DNA of 64,000 nucleotides from Megascapheus bottae (GCA_024803745.1 JANJXV010000002.1:39887757-39951756); one strand, 5' to 3'. Shown: positions 49,023-59,947, counted from the stretch's first letter. Notes: generated from the sequence alone by a model not told the origin. Program-made: numbers and translations.

Positions 49023-49757
49023 TAGTTCCTCAAAAGACTAAGCATAGAGCTCCCCTATAACCCAGCAATTCCACTACTTGGCATTTACCCAATCATCCAG
49101 AAACAAAGACATACTAAATCCACTAGCACAATGATGTTCATTGCAACACTATTTACCATAGCAAAGATATGGAACCTCAGTTGATGAGTGGGTTAACAAG
49201 ATGTGGTATCTATACACAATGGAATTCTATGCTGTTGTCAGAAATAACAACATCGCCCCATTTGTAAGGAAATGGAAAGACTTAGAAAAAATCATACTAA
49301 GTGAAGTAAGCCAGACTCAAAGGAACATAGGCCTAATGGTTTTCCTCATTTGTCATAATCAGTAGAAACCTTACAATAGAACAAAATCTAGAGACATAAG
49401 GCCATACAGTATGACGCTAAATGAAAGGGCCCCCAGATTATAGAAACAAAAGCCATATAATGAGTGATTGTTGTCCTTAATGTACTGTTATCTCTCATCT
49501 CTTTTGCTGTCCCTTGGTTATCTCATATTGTTACAGTATTTCTCATGGTTATCTGATATATTGTATATATGCTTATTTGGTTATTTGAAATAGGATAGGG
49601 AAGGGGGAAAAACAAGATGAGATTCAGGGGTAGGGGGAGCGAATTGGGGACCAAGACATGAGAAAGGGTATCAATGTATGTGAAGTAATGCACCCTCAAT
49701 CTGGTGGATAAAATGCAACCCTTCTATTTACTACAATAAAAATATATGGAAAAAAAG
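49023..49757 (+). mobile_element. 5'-truncated L1 (type A)
   Basis: Begins 'agttcctcaaaagactaagc' in the ORF2 C-terminal region, passes 'gagtgggttaacaagatgtg' and the 3' UTR, and ends 'ctacaataaaaatatatgga' plus an A-run. Base-for-base order matches the complement of the 26 kb and 39 kb copies. No TSD found. Confidence 0.9.
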
Positions 49758-50447
49758 AAGTGACCAGAGAAGAAGAGTACAACTTACCACAATGGGGATA
49801 TCATATCAGTGTTTTTATTCAAACCATTATGCTCCATTTAGTTGCCTGTGTCTTTTATATTTCTCATATTAGTTTGTCAATTAAATTTCATTATGTGATA
49901 TGGTATTCTTAACTATTATACTACGTATGCATGTCTAGCATAGGTTCTAAGCACTAAATTTTTTCAACAAATGCTAGCTAATTTCAGTGTATATATGTAT
50001 CTACTATTTATGAGAATAGTCAGCAGATAGCACTCTGATTCACTTTGGGTACCAAAATGATTCACAGAATTCTTCTTTGGAATGTTTAGAAAATTAAGAA
50101 TATATTTTACTAGCCCAAATATTTACTATCAAACATTAAACATTAAGTTGATATTATCTTTCAAACGCACCAGGAAAAAAATCAATTATAAGAAATGAAC
50201 CCATCTCAAATGAACCCATTAAATTTCTACATTGTTCAGTACTGAACATCTTGCTCTCTTTCTTCTCAGGGGACTATATCTCTATCTATTTGCAAGCCAA
50301 ATATCATGAAAGAATGTTCAACCTCTTTTTCTCTATTTCAGTCTATTCCTATTCCGTGACCTTTTTTTAGATTGTATTATATTGCTTTGATTTTTCTAAG
50401 TATTTCTGAAACCTGTTACTTGTCTTCCTACTCTTATACTTGCTGTA
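49758..50447. other. Unassigned sequence
   Basis: AT-rich. No repeat or gene recognised. Confidence 0.45.
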
Positions 50448-50463
50448 ACTAAATTCAACTTTT

Positions 50464-50772
50464 TTAAATATATTTTTATTGTAATTAATAGAAGGGTTAC
50501 ATGATATTTGCCAGATAAATGGTGCATTAATTCCCACACATTGATACCCTTTCACATGTCATGGTCCCCATTTCCCTTCCCCCCTCCCCCACCCCTCATC
50601 TTGTTTTCCCCCGTTCCCTATCCAATTTCTGATAACCAAATTCAAATATATCCAATATATCAGGTAACAAAGTGAGATAGTGTAACAATATGAGATAACC
50701 AAGGGACACTAAAAGTGATGGGAGATAACATAGTACCTTAAGAACAACAATCATTAATTATATGGCTTATGT
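50464..50772 (-). mobile_element. Type-A L1 3' end forming the terminus of the 5-kb L1
   Basis: Complement of the standard type-A end ('atttttattgtaattaatag' to 'aacaacaatcattaattata'). Sequence similarity to the 25.6, 39.1 and 49.0 kb copies stops at about 50772, where they continue into their own 3' UTR. The 50773-51036 segment between this and the ORF2 stop is not shared with those copies. Confidence 0.7.
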
Positions 50773-51036
50773 TTACATCATATTTTAAATGACAAGTTTA
50801 ACAAACAATTGTTCAAGGAGGGAATCTCTAATTACATTCTCTGGGTCTTAGTCTTTAGAACTTAATCAAAATTAGGCTAATGGTTTGTATGTCATAGAAA
50901 CATATCAATTTATGAAATAAAACATGATTTTAGAGTCATAGGGTTTTTGTCTATATAGTTATGTTTGTATTTCCATTACCATATCCATTGCTTTGGGTAT
51001 GCAGTTATTGAGTCCTCGCTCTTGTATACTTTGGAT

Positions 51037-53212
51037 TTAATAACCACATATTAAGGATACCATGCACCTTTTGTTCCTTAGGTCTTGACTTGTCTCACTC
51101 AACATGATTCGCTCTAGATTCATCCACTTCCCTGCGAATGCCATTATTTTATCTTGTCTGTTGGCTATGTAGAATTCCATTGTGTATATATACCACATTT
51201 TCTGTATCCATTCATCTGCAGTAGGGCATCTGGATTGTTTCCATCGCCTGGCTATTGTGAATAGTGCAGAGATGAACATAGCTGAGCAGGTGTCTTTATA
51301 ATATCCTGGGTCATGCTGTTCAGGATAGATGCCCAGAAGTGGTATGGCGGGATCATAGGGAAGGTCTATTTTCAGTTCTTTAAGGAACCTCCACACTGCT
51401 TTCCAGAGTGGCTGAACTAGTTTACAATCCCACCAGCAGTGCAGTAGGGTTCCTTTTTCTCCACAACCCTGCCAGCAATTGTCATTGTCTGAGTTCAAAA
51501 TCTTGGCCATTCTTGTTGGGGTAAGGTGGTATCTTAGGGTTGTTTTAATTTGCATTTCCTTTATGACCATAGATGATGAGCATTTTCTCATATGTTTTTC
51601 TGCCATTTTAATCTCTTCTTCTGATAAGTCTCTCTTTAGTTCCCTTGCCCATTTAGTGTATGGTTTATTGGGTTTTCGGGGGATTAGTTTCTTGAGTTCC
51701 CTGTAGATACTGGATATTAAGCATTTGTCAGATATATTGTTGGTGAATATCTTTTCCCAGTTGGTTGGCTGTATCTCTACTTTTGCGACCATGTTTTTAT
51801 CTGTACAGAAACTTTTTATTTTTAGGTAGTCCCATTTATCGAGTCTCTCTCCAATCTGTTGTGACCCTGGGATTCTGTTCAGGAATCTGTTGCCTGTGCG
51901 TATGAGTTCCAGTGTCTCTCCTACATTATCATGTAGCAATTTCACGGTTTCCGGTCTGACGTTGAGGTCTTTGATCCACTTTGAGTTAATGCTTGTGCAT
52001 GGCGAAAGGCTAGGGTCAATTTTTAGTTTTCTGCATGTGGCTGCCCAGTTTTGCCAGCACCAATAATTGAATAGACTGTGTTTGTTCCATTGTACATCTT
52101 TGGCTCCTTTGTCAAATACAAGTTGCCTATAGGTATATGGTTCTATTTCTGGGTCTTCTATTCTGTTCCATTGATCTTCTGGTCTGTTTTTGTGCCAGTT
52201 TTTGTTACTATGGCTCTATAGTAGAGTTTGAAGTCTGGTAGTGTAATACCACCAGCATTGCTCTTTTTGCCTAGAATTGTTTTGGCTATTCTAGATCTTT
52301 TCTTGTTCCATATGAATCTTTGGATTACATCTTCAATTTCCATAAAGAATGTCTTTGGGATTTTGATGGGGATTGCATTGAATCTGCATATCAGTTTTGG
52401 CAGTATAGCCATTTTCACTATGTTGAGTCTCCCTAGCCATGAGCATGGGATGTCTTTCCATTTCCTAGTGTCCTCTTTAATTTCTTTCATTAGGCTTTTA
52501 TAATTTTCATTGAATAATTCCTTTACTTCTTTGGTTAAGTATATTCCTAAGTATTTTATTCTTTTGGGGGCTATTGCGAATGGGATCATTTTCTTGATTT
52601 GGCCTTCTGTTTGTGTATTGTTGGTGTACAAAAAGGCTACTGACTTCTGAAGGTTGATTTTGTATCCTGCTACTTTGCTAAAGTGGTTTATTAATTCTAG
52701 TAGTTTGGGACTGGAGTTTGTTGGGTCACTCAAGAGAGGATCATGTCATCTGCGAATAAGGATAATTTAATTTCTTCTTTCCCTATGTGGATCCCTTTGA
52801 TGTCCTTTTCTTGTCTTATTGCTCTGGCTAAGGGTTCCAGCAGTATACTGAAGAGAAGTGGAGAGAGTGGGCATCCCTGTCTAGTTCCTGATTTTAAGGT
52901 GAATGGTTCCAGTCTTTCACCATTTAGTATAATACTGGCTGTAGGTTTTTCATATATAGCTTTCACCATTTTGAGGAATGTACCTCTTATTCCTATTTTT
53001 TCTAGTGCTTTCAACATGAATGGATGTTGTATTTTGTCAAATGCCTTCTCCGCGTCCAGAGAAATTATCATATGATTCTTATCTTTAGCTCTATTGATAT
53101 AATGTATTACATTGATTGATTTGCGAATGTTAAACCAGCCTTACATTTGTGGGATGAAGCCCACTTGATCATAGTGTATGATGTCTTTAATTTGTTTCTG
53201 GATTCTGTTGGC
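51037..53212 (-). pseudogene. L1 ORF2 fragment: RT core to C-terminus, frameshifted
   Basis: From the deletion junction: 'HYDQVGFIP' followed shortly by a stop; the RT block '[18 protein letters not shown]' and '[13 protein letters not shown]', reaching the catalytic 'FADDM' (52730-53071); a single-base-scale frameshift just after FADD; then 'GYKINLQKS', 'KYLGIYLT', '[17 protein letters not shown]' and 'FIWNKK' (52158-52733); another break; then a 302-codon C-terminal frame (51037-51945) with the cysteine-rich motif C-x3-C-x7-H-x4-C around 'CGEKGTLLHCWWDC'. The endonuclease domain is absent. Non-functional as it stands, but only lightly decayed. Confidence 0.93.
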
Positions 53213-54010
53213 TTTTCTTTCATTTAGGGTTTGCGTGGAGAGATCTGCTGTAATTCGAATGTTCTTCCCATTATAATATAGCTCCTTCTTTGTTTTTGCA
53301 GCATTTAAGATCAATTCCTTGGTATTCGGGTCTAATGTCTTTACTATGATATGTCTAGGTGAGTTCCTTCTAGGATCTTGCCTGCTTGGGGTCCTGAAAC
53401 CTTCAATAATGTGGGTATTTTCCCTTTTGAAGTTGGGGAAGTTCTCTGCTATGATTTTGGTGAATAAAGGTTGTATACCTTTGTCCTGGAATTCGGCCCC
53501 CTCCTCAATCCCTATTATACGAAGATTAGACTTCTTTGATGCATCTGCTAGTTCCTGGAGCTCTCTCTGGTAGATTCTGACTGATTTTTCCAAGGTGGCG
53601 ATTCTCTGTTCCAGCTCTTGGGTTTTGTCTTCCATTTCTGATGTTCTATTCTCCATCTCCATCAATCTGCTGCTTAATGCCTCCATTTTTGCTTGAAGTG
53701 TGGATGCTGAGCTGATCATGTCTTCTCTGAGGGTATTAATCTTTTCTTCCATTTCTCTTTTGAATTTGAGGAGCTCTTTGGAGATTTCCTGCTTATGTTC
53801 CTGGAATTGTTTTTGGAATTCTGTTTTAATCTCTTTAGTCATGTTCACAATCATCTCGTTAAATAGGGTCATGTTTCCTGTCTCTTCAGGTGTCATTTCT
53901 TGGGATGGTGACATCTCTCTCATCCCTTCGCTCTTGTTTCCTTTTGGGCTTTGCGTGGGACTTTGATTATTTATGTAAGTTGTGATTCTTCTCTGGGCTC
54001 TCCTCGGCAT
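53141..54010 (-). pseudogene. L1 ORF1 fused in frame to ORF2 RT sequence (289 codons)
   Basis: ORF1 is the L1 RNA-binding chaperone that trimerises through a coiled coil. Start ATG at 54008-54010; residues 1-55 are a low-complexity head; about 60-155 a heptad-rich coiled coil ('KMEALSSRLMEMENRTSEME'); about 160-250 an RRM-like domain beginning 'LRIIGIEEG'; the C-terminal domain starts ('TADLSTQTLNERK') and is cut at about residue 266. From residue 267 ('ANRIQKQIKD', then 'HYDQVGFIP') the frame is ORF2 reverse transcriptase, ending in a stop after 23 residues. The open frame crosses the junction without a break. Confidence 0.92.
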
Positions 54011-54632
54011 CGAGAACTGTTGTTGTAGTTCGCTCTGTGGTCTTTGCTTGGATTGGGACCGTGGTTCTGGGAATATGTGAATACCTGTGGTTCTCAGCCA
54101 AATTGATTCCTCTGCTGACTATGTCAGAGTTTGCCATTTTTGTAGGTGTTTGGTCAATTCCCCGAGGCTGTGTGCTGCTGTACAACTCGCTCTCAGCCCA
54201 GCCAGTGGCCTCATAGTGGGCCGGCCTCATCGTGGGCCGTGGGATGGATCTGTGAGCTTAGGTCTCAGCGTGCTGGGCGGATGGTTGGTTTTCCTGTGCT
54301 GCTTCTAGGGGCGGGCCCAGTCCAAGGGTCTGGGGTTTGGGAGTTTCCAGGGGCTCTCAGCAGGACCTGCAGCTATCTGTTCTGTTCCCAGGGGCAGGGC
54401 CCAGCTAGAAGGCAGCTTGTCTGCTGGTCGGCCCTTCAGTTCCCTGCTGCTTTGTCAGAGACTCTGTGACTGTGGGGAGGGGGGGGACTCGGTGCTGTCT
54501 CGCTCAGGATTCCCAGCTGGAGAATGCCCTGCTCAGGATTTGAGGGGGACAGTTGCTGGCTCCTATTGTCCCGTACACCCCACCCACTGTTTTAAGCCAG
54601 GGACACAGCGCTCCCCACTCTCCAGACCCAGT

Positions 54633-54860
54633 GGCCTGGGAGAGGAACCGGGTGGGTGGGTGGGAGCTGGGACACCCCCGCCTCCTCTGGTGGGATGCTG
54701 GGTCTTGGCATAGCCCACCCGTCAGTCTCCAGTCAGAGGCCTGGGAGAGGAACCTGGTGGGCGGGTGGGGACTGGGACACCTCTGCCTCCCTTGGTGGGG
54801 TGCTGGGTCTTAGCACCTCCTGCCTGTCAATCTCCAGTCATTGGCCTGGGGGAGGGGCTG
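54633..54860. repeat. 105-bp tandem repeat in L1 5' UTR, about 2.2 copies
   Basis: Unit starts at 54633, 54738 and 54843, each with 'ggcctggg' on the plus strand. Copies 1 and 2 are full length and about 85 percent alike by eye; copy 3 is cut after roughly 18 bp. Confidence 0.85.
54650..54664 (+). promoter_or_regulatory. G-quadruplex motif in L1 5' UTR (antisense strand)
   Basis: gggtgggtgggtggg: four G-triplets with single-base loops, the strongest canonical intramolecular quadruplex pattern. On the L1 sense strand it is the C-rich complement. The second 105-bp unit carries a weaker version ('ggtgggcgggtgggg'). Confidence 0.8.
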
Positions 54861-55451
54861 TTGAGGGAAGGGACAGGATTCTAAATTCCTTGCCCCCCTG
54901 CTCCTGCTCCTCTCAGGTGGTGTGGAGGGGTCTGAGTTAAGTTCTATGCCTTGGCACCCGCTCTGTGTTTGGGGGCCCGCTGCAATACTCACACCTCTGC
55001 GTTCGTCTGTGGGTGCTGCACGGTGTTGGAGAATCCTTCACTCCCCTGGGATCTCAGCTGCCGCTTGTGGTCCGTGTCCGGGTTCTGCTGCTTGCTGTTC
55101 TGGTTCCCCATCTGGGTTCCGCTGCTTCTGGGGCTTGCTGACCCGGTTCTATGCTGGTTTCTGCGGATCCGGGTTGCCCGGCACTGGCCGGCCTGGCCCA
55201 GCTCCCTACGCCGCCCCCTCTGCTGCCTCTTGTCTTGGCTCAGAGCCGGCATGGTGGGGGAGGGGTCCTCGCGTTCTGAATTCTTTGAGAAATTTGGATG
55301 TGAGCTTTATCTGGATTTCTTTTCCCGTTTGAGTCCTTCTCCGTTGCTTCTTGAGTTTGTTGTTGTGGATTTCTTAAGGTAATTGATTCATGGGACTCCC
55401 TGGTTCTCTCTTTTTGTGAGAAAGAGCTAGGCAGCGTCCCTATTGTCTCGG

Positions 55452-55460
55452 TGCCATCTT
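55452..55460 (-). promoter_or_regulatory. YY1-like site at the L1 5' end
   Basis: The element strand reads gaagatggc within about 20 bases of the L1 5' terminus. Human L1 carries a YY1 site with the AAGATGGC core at a similar position, where it directs accurate initiation. The function here is inferred by analogy. Confidence 0.6.
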
Positions 55461-55512
55461 CCACCCTCACTAAATTCAACTTTTCACTAGGCTAAATTCA
55501 ACAAAAAATCTG

Positions 55513-55830
55513 ACCTTGCCAAATTTGGTAGTTCATGTATGTAATCCTAGCTACTTAGGAGATGGAGATGAGGAAAAATGCAGTTTGATGCACACTCCTA
55601 GGCAAACAGACTTTATCTTAACCAATAAAAAGTTAGGTATAGAAAAGCATGGCATCCCAGCTCTGTGTGAGATGTAAATAAAAGAATTTCTGTACAAATC
55701 TGAATACATTTTATTTATAAAAAATTAATAAAAGCAACAAATAAAAAATAGAGTTGGAAGCATTGTTCAAGTGGAGGGATGCTTAATTAGTAAAGGCAAT
55801 TCAAGCTCTAGCACTAACTAAAAATAGAAA
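55513..55830 (+). mobile_element. Old B1-like SINE plus Geo/ID-like relic
   Basis: 'tgtatgtaatcctagctact' marks a B1 5' half. At 55750-55825 'agagttggaagcattgttca' and 'ggcaattcaagctctagcac' suggest a decayed tRNA-like half. Confidence 0.5.
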
Positions 55831-56438
55831 TATGATCTAATAGCTGATAAAACTTCTTCCATTGAATATATTGATTTTTATAATCAAAATTAAATGTAAT
55901 GAGGCAATGGATTCCCTCACATTTAACTCCCACTCCTGTGAGCTCTCTGTATGTAGGCACACCTGTGTGTTTAGATTCATGTTTCCTCCTTTATACTAGG
56001 GCCTCTGACAGTCCATTTTTACAAGGAGTGCTTAATGATATATGCAAACAAAATATGATACTTTAGAAAGTCTAAAGAGAGAGCTACATAAAATATGACC
56101 CAGCTAAAGGGAGAAAAAGTATAAGCCAGCAGATTTTTGCACGGCTATTTACATGTAGGGATGGAAGTTTTCTCCTGCACAGGGTAAACATGGAGACTAA
56201 ACTTCTTTTATCTTAAAAATCATTATACAACCTCACTACATTTGTAATGGATAGATTACAGAAAATCTTTCCTCTATGAAAACCATTTTCCTCCCATTTT
56301 TTGCAAAAGATCATCCCTAGTCATTTATATGTTGTTTGCTAACTTTCAAGTAACTATAATTTCTTAATTCCTGAGTTGTATAATGGAATTGATTTTTCCC
56401 AATTATAAAATATTCTAATTTTCTTTCTTTTATGTATG
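55831..56438. other. Unassigned sequence
   Basis: AT-rich, no gene or repeat recognised. Confidence 0.45.
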
Positions 56439-56460
56439 TGTACATGTGCATGTGCGTGCA

Positions 56461-56496
<36 letters not shown>

Positions 56497-56519
56497 TGTG
56501 TGTGTGTGTGTGTGTGTGT
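56439..56519. repeat. (TGCG)n(TG)n alternating tract
   Basis: About ten TGCG units followed by about ten TG units, strictly alternating purine-pyrimidine with many CpG steps. Adjacent to a Geo-like relic on the minus strand. Confidence 0.95.
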
Positions 56520-56522
56520 TAG

Positions 56523-56612
56523 AATTGAGGCTTCAATTCAAGGCCTCACACTTTCACTCATCTTTTTTCTCTCATGGCTGATGCTCTATCAATTCAGTCA
56601 TACCAATAGACA
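56523..56612 (-). mobile_element. Geo/B1-like SINE relic
   Basis: Complement of the Geo end ('ggcttcaattcaaggcctca') and interior ('gctgatgctctatcaattca'). The left half is not evident. Confidence 0.5.
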
Positions 56613-58064
56613 CTAATTTCCTTAGTTTAGAAGAATTAAGCTTAAAAAAAATCACAAAAATATCAGTAACTGTTAAAACATGAGAAAGAAGAGCAATGTG
56701 AACTCAGGTTCCAAAACAACTGATTGAACAGAAAATATTTCGTACCAATTTCCCAGGAATACAGTTATTTTTACTCTTTCTGTCCTTCTATAACTTGCAG
56801 ATTGAATCTAGAAACCTGTAATTAATTTTCTAATTAAGTAAAAACCCCTTAACTAATTCCCTTGAGAGTACTCACAACCTCCAAGCAATAGGTTTCCTTG
56901 CTAGCTTTGAGTAAATCTAAGCTTCTCCACCTACTCGGAGTTATTTTAAGTTATTCAAAAATTCATTTTAAATGTTAGATGGTTTCTTCTGGGAGGCTAA
57001 TATTAGACACACCATTGTCAAGATAAATCCTATTTATTTTTGCTATCTACATTTCCACTCATTTCTATTATCTTGATTTTCTTTTCCTTTTTCTTCTTTT
57101 GGTAAATACTGCTTAGTGAGCTTTTTTGATAATTCAATTTTAGACTAACTTCTGCTTTGCTTATTAATACATCATGGAAATGTAGGGACAATAAAATATA
57201 CTTTCAATAATTTTCTTAGTATGAAATACATTAACTTTGAACTTCCAAAAAATCATCCCATCAGGTATTATATATATACACATATATTTATAATAATACC
57301 GTTATGATGAGCACACAATCAAACCCCAGTAAAAGAATATACTATCACATATGACCAAAGACACACTCTGTTGTTCAGTTCTCTGAACACAGACATTTCT
57401 AAACATTCATAAAAGGCATTCATCACTTCTGTGATGTCATTTATTTGGACTTCTGAGAATGCTTGCTCCAGAGACAAAGCAAGTCAATCCTATTCAGAAT
57501 CACAGGAAGAAATAAATGAACTAAAGTTATATATCACCCAGAGAGTAAAACAATCTGATATGATTTAAACAATGGAATGGACTAACCAGCATGCATGGAA
57601 AATCCCAGAAGAGCACACAGGATGAACTCTAACTCTAAACGCATAAGTGACACCCATGATGGAATACAGGAGATGTTTTGACAACTACATCTGCTACTAA
57701 AATAGATACTGTGACAAATAAAAATAGCAAGAACAAACCCTGTAATGGGATTAAGACAGAGTGTAGGAAATTAATGACGGAGGATAAAGACAAACATGGT
57801 GACAATGGCAAGGAGGGTGACAAATGAAATGCTTGGATAAGCAAAATCCAGGAAACTAGACAGCTGAAAGACCCAAGACTAAGACTAAGACAAATCCGTC
57901 AGCAATCGAGATAGCATCACACTGTGCCAAGAGACAATGCTAAATTATAAATGTTAATGATGAATGGATTCTGTGAAGTTACAGCAGAACAAAAGAATGG
58001 AAATGGAAAAATGCCAGTGCTGCAGTGCTTGCTATAGGTTTTCACTTTATGGAGCTATAACATC
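56613..58064. other. Unassigned sequence
   Basis: Unique AT-rich sequence with no recognisable gene. Confidence 0.45.
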
Positions 58065-58280
58065 CATATGATGCTTTTTTTTTTGCCAGTTCTGGGGCTT
58101 GAACTCAGGGCCTGGGCACTGTCCTTGGGCTTTCCCAAAGCTAGAGCTCTACCACTTGAGCCACAGCACCAGTTCCAGCTTTTTCCACATATGTGGTACT
58201 GAGGAATCAAACCTGGGTCTTGCTGAATGCTTGGCAAACACTCTACCACTAGGCCAAACTCCTGGCCTCACATGATACCT
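58065..58280 (-). mobile_element. SINE, IDL-Geo dimer with TSDs
   Basis: The insertion on the minus strand is 58077-58268, with complements of the Geo end ('tggggcttgaactcagggcc') and the IDL 5' end ('ccaaactcctggcc'). TSDs ca(t/c)atgat(g/a)c(t)t-type lie at 58065-58076 and 58269-58280, with two differences. Confidence 0.9.
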
Positions 58281-59362
58281 TCTTATGGAGCTGGTCTCTG
58301 ATCTTTAGCTAGAACAGTAGCATGCTATGGAAAGCTCGCAGCCCTTTTCTACCATCATTCTTTAGAGGCATTAGAAAATATTTCCAAAGGGAATACTAAA
58401 CTGAGCATTATGGGTTTTTACCATGAAAGATACAGATTGGTTGAAGAGTAAAGACAAAAAATACAGGAATGATGGATTCAAATGACTAAAAATTGGTAAG
58501 AACTCTACACAAAGCATAAAAGAACAGAAAATTGAATGAAACCAACTATTCAAATATTTTCTGAACAGCTCATACCAAATTGATATCACACAAGGACAGA
58601 CCATGTGTAAAGAAAATAAAAGGCAGCTATCATTTCTGGGTTTATAATTGGATACATCATAATTTATTTAGTTGACTTATTCACTAAGTAACCACACAGA
58701 AAAATGCAGAATTAAAATGCTGACTCACATGGATCATGAAGGTAGTACCTGAGTGTTTATGGGCAGGGACTAGAGAAAGGTCAACAAGGTCATCTCTAAA
58801 ACATTGATAAGGAAGCTGTAATGCAAAGAGCTAAGGCCTAACAGCCTCAGTGAAGTGTGCTCTAGGCAGTGAGACTGGCACACATATGACTTCTGAGAAC
58901 AGGAAGAAGAAAGGATCAAAGGAAGCTGGAATGGAGAGATATTGGGAGATCATGGCATGTTTTATTGATGCTGAGATAGAACCAGACTACGAAATTTATC
59001 CTACAATCAATAACAGCCATCGATATTCATAAGTAAAAACATGAAACTATCTCACATACCATACATCTGCTACATCACACCACATGGGCCATTCAAGTCC
59101 TCAATGCCTGCTTCCATCATCCATATGCACTTTCTTTGATTTGAGCTAAGGAAGGGCTCTCAACTTGCTACTCCCAATCGCCCAAGCTCTTTGTCCAAAT
59201 AGCCACATATCTTACCCCTAACTTTACCTCACTTGTCTTTCCAACAGAAAAAGATTCTTTTTTTATCACTACCTCTGCCTAGGACATAGTAGTTCTCAGT
59301 AAATATTGAATGAATGAGTGAATGAGTTACAAACAATGAATACTGTCACTTACAAGTACAAA
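58281..59362. other. Unassigned sequence
   Basis: No gene or repeat recognised. Confidence 0.45.
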
Positions 59363-59372
59363 GAAGAGTTGT

Positions 59373-59545
59373 ATTCTGGCTCACGCCTGTAATCCTAGCT
59401 ACTCAGGAGGCTGAGATCTGAGGATTGCAGTTCAAAGCCAGCACAGGCACAATTAACCTCTAGAAAATGGGTAGTGGGGCTGAAGTTCTCAGGGACAGCA
59501 ACCAAGCCGAGTTCAAGCCCCATAATCCACCAAAAAAAAAAAAAA
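59373..59545 (+). mobile_element. SINE, B1-Geo dimer with internally shortened Geo half
   Basis: B1 half 'ggctcacgcctgtaatccta' is close to consensus. The linker and Geo interior are shortened: the 'tggctcaagtggtagag' block is missing and the copy goes from 'tagtggggctgaa' to 'ctcagggacag'. Ends in a pure A-tail. Possible degraded TSD agagttgtattctg / aaagttgaactctg. Confidence 0.85.
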
Positions 59546-59583
59546 GTTGAACTCTGCCCTCAAACTTGAAAGAATTATCAGTT

Positions 59584-59819
59584 AGAACTATCTATCTCAG
59601 GGGTCGGGAGTTTGGTCTAGTGGTAAGAGTGCTTGCCTAGGATGCACGAAGACCGGGGTTCAATTCCTTGGTACCACATATGTAGAAAAAGCCAGAAATG
59701 GTGCTATGGCTCCAGTGGGTAGAGCTCTAGCCTTGAGAAAGCCCAAAGATAGTGTCAGGCCCTGAATTCAAGGCCCAAGGCTGGCAATAAAATAAAATAA
59801 TAAAAAAAGAACTATCTAT
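59584..59819 (+). mobile_element. SINE, IDL-Geo dimer with 12-bp TSD
   Basis: The insertion is 59596-59807, with IDL 'gggtcgggagtttggtctag' and Geo 'tggctccagtgggtagagct', ending in an (AAAAT)-type tail. The perfect TSD agaactatctat lies at 59584-59595 and 59808-59819. Confidence 0.94.
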
Positions 59820-59947
59820 ATTAGTGGCATTAAATCACAATTTATATGTTGAGAGAGCACATACACAAAATTCTTGAGTATTAGACAAGCCAAAGAGAGA
59901 ATATTTGAAGTTTCACACAGGGAATGTGTAGAATTAAGGTGATATCA

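Larger units (their letters stand above)
54011..55468 (-). promoter_or_regulatory. L1 5' UTR / internal promoter, GC-rich
   Basis: About 1.46 kb between the ORF1 start and the 5' TSD. It is the most GC-rich stretch in the window and has many CpGs, as expected of an L1 promoter CpG island. It holds 105-bp tandem units (54633-54860), a G-quadruplex motif and a YY1-like site at the very 5' end. Open frames here on the plus strand are by-products of GC content. Activity is inferred, not seen. Confidence 0.8.
50448..55484 (-). mobile_element. L1 with intact 5' UTR, internally deleted, flanked by 16-bp TSD
   Basis: The insertion is about 50464-55468 on the minus strand (about 5.0 kb). Perfect TSDs actaaattcaactttt lie at 50448-50463 and 55469-55484. 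Order on the element strand: GC-rich 5' UTR (55468-54011), ORF1 (from 54010), a deletion junction near 53212, RT core to ORF2 C-terminus (53212-51037), then a 3' region of about 570 bp. Because 5' UTR and TSD are both complete, it inserted full-length at its 5' end. The missing ORF1 C-terminus, endonuclease and N-terminal RT must reflect a deleted or spliced template, or a later deletion. Confidence 0.93.

Noticed and set aside
54922..55382. Plus-strand open frames of 136 and 143 codons antisense to the L1 5' UTR, resembling the primate antisense ORF0 idea
   Set aside because: They begin with non-ATG codons, occur in several overlapping frames in GC-rich sequence, and primate ORF0 is not known in rodents.
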